This document shows, piece after piece, positions 59,881 to 64,000 of a DNA stretch of 64,000 bases (position 1 is the first letter of the stretch; each line of letters starts with the position of its first letter). Position numbers and translations under genes: made by a program. Source of the DNA: Sinotaia quadrata (lineage: Eukaryota > Mollusca > Gastropoda > Architaenioglossa > Viviparidae); NCBI GenBank assembly GCA_028829895.1, contig CM054181.1, positions 108,320,360-108,384,359 of the forward strand, read 5' to 3'. The notes beneath the pieces were generated by a model. That model searched no databases. It saw only the letters and a program-made list of their open reading frames with translations, and was not told where the DNA came from.

Positions 59881-60329
59881 TACTGAAGTGAGAAGGATAC
59901 ACAGTTTATAATTACAGATATAAAACATTCATTAAATTCTAAAGACACGAAAGAGCAACTAGAGACGCAAAGAAGCCCTTCTAACCTAGGGCTTACAAAA
60001 AAAAAACTATCACAATAATAAAATACGCACGTAACTTAACATAACCGTGTAATGACAAACATTAGACATTTTCATGGTGACCGACAGCGAAACATAAGTC
60101 ACATCTTTAAATCAAGCAGTTCTAGCACAAAGAGGAAATATTACAGCAATAGCAAACACTCCAACAAAAACGTCACAAATTTTCCCAAAGAGGAAAAGAG
60201 GAAAAGAGAAAATCACAATATAAACGCTATGTCAAAGATTCTCTAATGTCCAGCAGAGGTGCGGAGGTCTTAGTAACAAGCACTACAATAAATGCCACAT
60301 ATATAGGTAAATAAGACAAAACAGCTCTG
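59881..60329. other. Unique stretch, no gene seen
   Basis: The small plus frame at 60052-60246 (Ser/Lys-rich) has no recognised domain. Confidence 0.5.
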
Positions 60330-61000
60330 AATAAAATGAACACTCCCTTAATATGACTATTTGCTTTCTATGACTTGGATATATATTTATACTATAATAA
60401 CTAACACTGCAAATATGGGAATAGAAATTCTCTACTTTTAAGTTCTATACCATAGGAATGTTGTGACTATAATAGTAAATACTATAACTTATGGAATGCA
60501 TTAATAATACACTAACAAACACTGCAGTTTGGGATAACTGAATACTAAGTTGCTATCTCTGTAATGTGGGAATATTCATATTATGGTAATAAACCCTATA
60601 ACAGGAATACATCAATGATACAGAAACCAACACAATCGCTTGAGACTAAATTACTACTGTTGTAATACACTATAACCTGAGGATATGTTAATACATTTAC
60701 AATATTACAAGTTAGGTATATGTTACTATTACTAAACAAAAAATATTGTGACTCAGGAATACATAAATATTACTATAAAATAGACACCATAAATTGAAAA
60801 ATTCACAACTTATTGAGAAATTTTAGAAAGCAGTAATATAGTGACTAGTACCCTTAAGCTGACAAAATAATAAAGCAAAGTAATAAACAACAAATATGTA
60901 ACAATGGGAAAATATGTACTTTTCAAATATACCGTTACAGTTATTAAACACTTTAAATTGACAAAAGGTGAGCATTTCAGTGCCTGACGAAATGTTAATA
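60330..61000. repeat. Very degenerate repeat on AATACATTAATAATAC
   Basis: Words such as GGAATAC, TTAATA, TACTATAA and AACACTATAA recur at irregular 40-60 base intervals. The array appears to be an old relative of the next one. Confidence 0.5.
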
Positions 61001-61034
61001 CTACAATAAGCAACATTGTAGGATGTGATTAATT

Positions 61035-61660
61035 ATGTCAGTATCAAACACTTTTACGTGAAAATATGTAAAGGTACCTCAGTATCAAACATTAATATGT
61101 GAAAATGTGTTAATACGTCAGTAACAAATACTATTACGAGAGAATATATAAATACATCAGTAACAAACACTATTACGAGAGAATATGTAAATACGTCAGT
61201 AATAAACATTATTACGCGAAAATATGTAAATGCATCATTAACAACCACTATTACGTATCACTATATAAATACGTCAGTAAAAAAATATTATTACGTGAGA
61301 ATATGTTAATACTCCAGTAACAAACACTATTACATGAGAAAATTTTAATACGTCAGCAGCAAGCACTATTACGTGAGAACATTTTAATACGTCAGAAACA
61401 TACACTATTACGTGAGAAAATTTTAATACGTCAGAAACATACACTATTACGTGAGAAAATTTTAATACGTCAGTAACAAACACTATTAGGCGAAAGTATG
61501 GAAGTACGTCAGTAACAAACAATATCACGTGAGAATATGTTAATACGTCACTAACTAACACTATTACGTATGGATATGATAATACGTCAGTAACTAACAC
61601 TATTACGTGGGGATATGTTAATACGTCGGTAACTAACACTATTTATGGGCATATGTTAAT
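61035..61660. repeat. 39-bp minisatellite, ~16 units
   Basis: Unit ACGTGAGAATATGTTAATAC plus GTCAGTAACAAACACTATT, with many substitutions but few indels. The period is a multiple of three, so the minus strand keeps a frame (61274-61639) of hydrophobic 13-residue repeats around VTDVLTYSHVI. Confidence 0.93.
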
Positions 61661-62280
61661 ACGATAAAAATATTCAGACACGCTCTGTTTCGTTACTTCA
61701 ATTTCCAACCACGCTCTTGCAAGATCGGCAAAACAAGCTAATAAAAGAAAGAATTAAATAGTTTCCATTAAGAGAAATATATGATGAAACAGTTTACTTG
61801 TACTTAGGATTTTAAATAAATAATGGTAAATGAGCAGAAAAAAACGATAAAACAAATCATGTGTGTCTAGGGCAAACTTGAAGACAAAACGGCAGCTTGA
61901 GAGAAACAGTGTTTAGACAACGTTCTGAGACAAATATAAATGGAACGTATCGAAATTTCACTTTTCAAGTTCCGTTTTAAAATCACGCGCATTTGATACT
62001 TAGCCTATAGGACCCAATTATTAATTTTTGAAAATCGTTTTTAATTTCATGCCTTCAATAATTGTTCGTGCCAATTTGATTTCAGATGTCACGGCAGCGC
62101 ATGAGTTCACGTGGAACAGACAATTGTTCACAGCGTGGCATGCTAAAATAGATTCGGTGTAATTTCTTTTAAATTAAGCGTGATTTTCGTTGTTAGAACA
62201 GAAAACAAAAAAAAATAATTGAAGTTGACGCGCTAGTTTCACATGCACAACCACCTCTCTTCCATTCTGTTTTAATGCTT
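61661..62280. other. Unique stretch, no gene seen
   Basis: No supported feature. Confidence 0.5.
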
Positions 62281-62309
62281 CTCTCTCACTCTCTCTCTCT
62301 CTCTCTCTC
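62281..62309. repeat. Short (CT)n microsatellite
   Basis: About 13 CT units with one CACT interruption, followed by GTTCGATCGATCG. Confidence 0.9.
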
Positions 62310-62600
62310 GTTCGATCGATCGTCTCAATATATGATTTTGTTCCAGTTTTGTATATTATATTTTTTCTTTCCTGGTCCTTCCATGTCTTTTACAATCAGT
62401 TAAGGACTAGTTATCTGAGTGGGTCACATGAGTCCCGTATTTACACGTCAGTTCCTTTACAGACTAGAAGGGCTCCCGCGCACAGTGACAATGTGTTCTG
62501 TTATACTGAATTCCATAAACATATCTCTACGCCAGACGATATCTTCACTTCGTCCATGGCTCCTAGCGGTCACATCGATGATAGCAGCAAGCACAAACCT

Positions 62601-62634
62601 ACTAGACGTACTAGACGTACTAGACGTACTAGAC
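62601..62634. repeat. 9-bp tandem repeat ACTAGACGT
   Basis: Nearly four perfect units, inside a 101-codon plus frame (62349-62654) that has no other recognisable feature. Confidence 0.9.
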
Positions 62635-62755
62635 CGTTTGCAAATGTAAACTGAACTTACGTCTACGTTCTGACTTGGCGGGGTGGAGTCTCCTCGCTGA
62701 GGAATATTATGGTTGGAATGGAGGACTACTTCGGTCTCTTACGAAGGGTGGGTGG

Positions 62756-62850
62756 GTGGGGTGCAGCGATATCTAGGCGCTGGCCTCGCAAGGGGTTGAT
62801 CAGATTTTCGAATCTCACATCGTCAATTGTGGCAGTTGGAGTTTTTTTTT
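62756..62850 (+). ncRNA. tRNA-like Pol III segment, probably a SINE head
   Basis: TATCTAGGCGCTGGCCTCGC continues AAGGGGTTGATCAGATTTTCGAATCTCACA. This looks like a decayed tRNA with an A-box-like part near 62768, a CTCGCAA anticodon-like loop and a B-box-like TTTTCGAATCT, and it is followed by a T9 run (62842-62850) that could stop Pol III. The acceptor stem is not intact, so I read it as a tRNA-derived SINE or pseudogene. Confidence 0.4.
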
Positions 62851-63061
62851 CAACGCATGCATCAACTTCCTGGCTTGAGATTGTTGCGCTGCTCTTTGTC
62901 GGTGACGCGCTTATAAATTGTACTTAATTTGAACAGTTTTCTTTTAAAAAGTATTCTTCGAAATTATTTATTTTATTATTTATTCAGGAAGCTTTGAGCT
63001 TCAAAGTTACTTTCCCATTCCTAAAACTATTCCGAGAGCTTGCTTGAGCATGATGATGCAG
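62851..63061. other. Unique stretch, nothing recognised
   Basis: AT-rich, no supported feature. Confidence 0.5.
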
Positions 63062-63137
<76 letters not shown>

Positions 63138-63230
63138 ATACACACATACACACACATACACATATATACACATACACACACACACGCGCACACACACACA
63201 CATACACATACATACACACTCTCACAAGCA
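63062..63230. repeat. (CA)n microsatellite
   Basis: About 35 pure CA units, then CATACA and CGCG interruptions. Confidence 0.96.
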
Positions 63231-64000
63231 CATCAGACTATCCCTAGGCAAGAGCAAGTGTTATGGGTCATACTTAACCCCAGCACTCTTTATGGTCAGG
63301 TCCGTCGGGTTGCGTGCTATCTGTGAAATTGTATTGATACTTAATACTTTGGTCTGCCTATTAACTCCGACTTAAATTGAATCTAATTAAGTGTATGGAT
63401 GAGTGTCAAAATGTTAGAACGTTAACTCGTACCGAAACACTGCTGCGAAACTCTGTTGGCATTTTTAAGTTACGCACAACAAGGAACTTACCTTCAAGAC
63501 ATTGTTCCCTACCGATGACCCTGTCAGTAGATAGATGACAGGACATCAATCCCTGAAGGAAGAGAGTATACAATCCTTTGGCTAGAACATACTTTGCGTA
63601 ACTGCGTTATTTTCTGGAGCCGACACCAATGGTCACTCAACCGTGCAAGCAGCTGAGACAAGTCCAAACTTTCGCTCGTTCGCATGACCTAACGTCACGT
63701 GACTGTATGATTACGATTAGCACGAAGTGGTGGTAGTGGGCAAGTTTACGAATATTGTGCGCTACAGTCACGCAACTGTACAATAATTATGATTGTTGTC
63801 GTTTTTATACCTGACGTAAAGTCTGCGCGTCAACGAAATACACAGGTCGTTGTTTAAGCCTCAAAGTTGCGATTTCCCAGCGTCAGGCTGCAGTAAAGGA
63901 ATCAGTCTTTCGGGGGTGGTGGGGTGGAGTGGGGTTGAGGAACGGCTTTAAACAATGTTTCATGTAATCGTTTCCAACACGCAAATCATGGCACGCCCTA
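63231..64000. other. Unique stretch to the end of the window
   Basis: No frame, RNA or repeat can be supported. A G-rich patch (GGGGGTGGTGGGGTGGAGTG) lies at about 63912-63931. Confidence 0.5.

Noticed and set aside
62349..62654. 101-codon plus frame with an RRT repeat
   Set aside because: The RRT part comes from a 9-bp tandem repeat; the rest shows no recognisable feature.

Overview
The window is intergenic or intronic animal DNA. It is AT-rich and crowded with (GATA)n, (AC)n and (GA)n microsatellites and with more than twenty unrelated minisatellites. I found no host protein-coding gene that can be supported, no rRNA, and no CRISPR array. The repeat style and the type of retroelement suit a marine invertebrate, probably a lophotrochozoan such as a mollusc. 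That assignment is inference; no host gene fixes it.

The main object is a complete LTR retrotransposon on the minus strand at 48352-56620. It has two 1546-bp LTRs that I compared line by line and found identical, and a 5-bp target duplication (ACGAG). Its primer-binding site is perfectly tRNA-Pro type, it has a polypurine tract, and it carries one uninterrupted 1444-residue Gag-Pol reading frame at 50121-54455. The domain order is Gag (coiled coil, SCAN-like capsid, CCHC knuckle), protease, integrase, reverse transcriptase, RNase H. Integrase therefore lies before reverse transcriptase, the Ty1/copia order, although every domain is of Ty3/gypsy type. This is the hallmark of the Gmr1-like group. 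There is no env.

A second, long-dead relative lies on the plus strand at about 30480-32155. Remnants of the SCAN-like capsid, protease and integrase can be read through many stops and frameshifts. The spacing from protease to integrase differs by one base from that of the intact element, so it had the same unusual order.

A separate dispersed repeat of about 1.5 kb occurs four times: 7302-8879 (+), 15901-17424 (+), 35472-36983 (-) and a truncated copy at 39597-40135 (+). Copies begin with TGTGG, carry a hairpin-forming AT-rich segment just inside the other end, and two of them touch GATA arrays. Its class is unresolved (solo LTR or Helitron-like).

Layout: 1-7 kb simple repeats and minisatellites; 7.3-9 kb repeat copy 1; 9-15.9 kb minisatellites and a tiny retroposed insertion with a 13-bp target duplication; 15.9-17.4 kb repeat copy 2; 17.4-30 kb minisatellites, including 1 kb of almost pure purine; 30.5-32.2 kb dead Gmr1-like element; 35.5-37 and 39.6-40.1 kb repeat copies 3 and 4; 37-47 kb dense minisatellites, including a near-perfect 54-bp x 10 array and a 47-bp array carrying a CRE octamer in nearly every unit; 48.35-56.62 kb intact retrotransposon; 56.6-64 kb more minisatellites and a tRNA-like Pol III-type segment. 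Only the retrotransposon looks like a working gene system.
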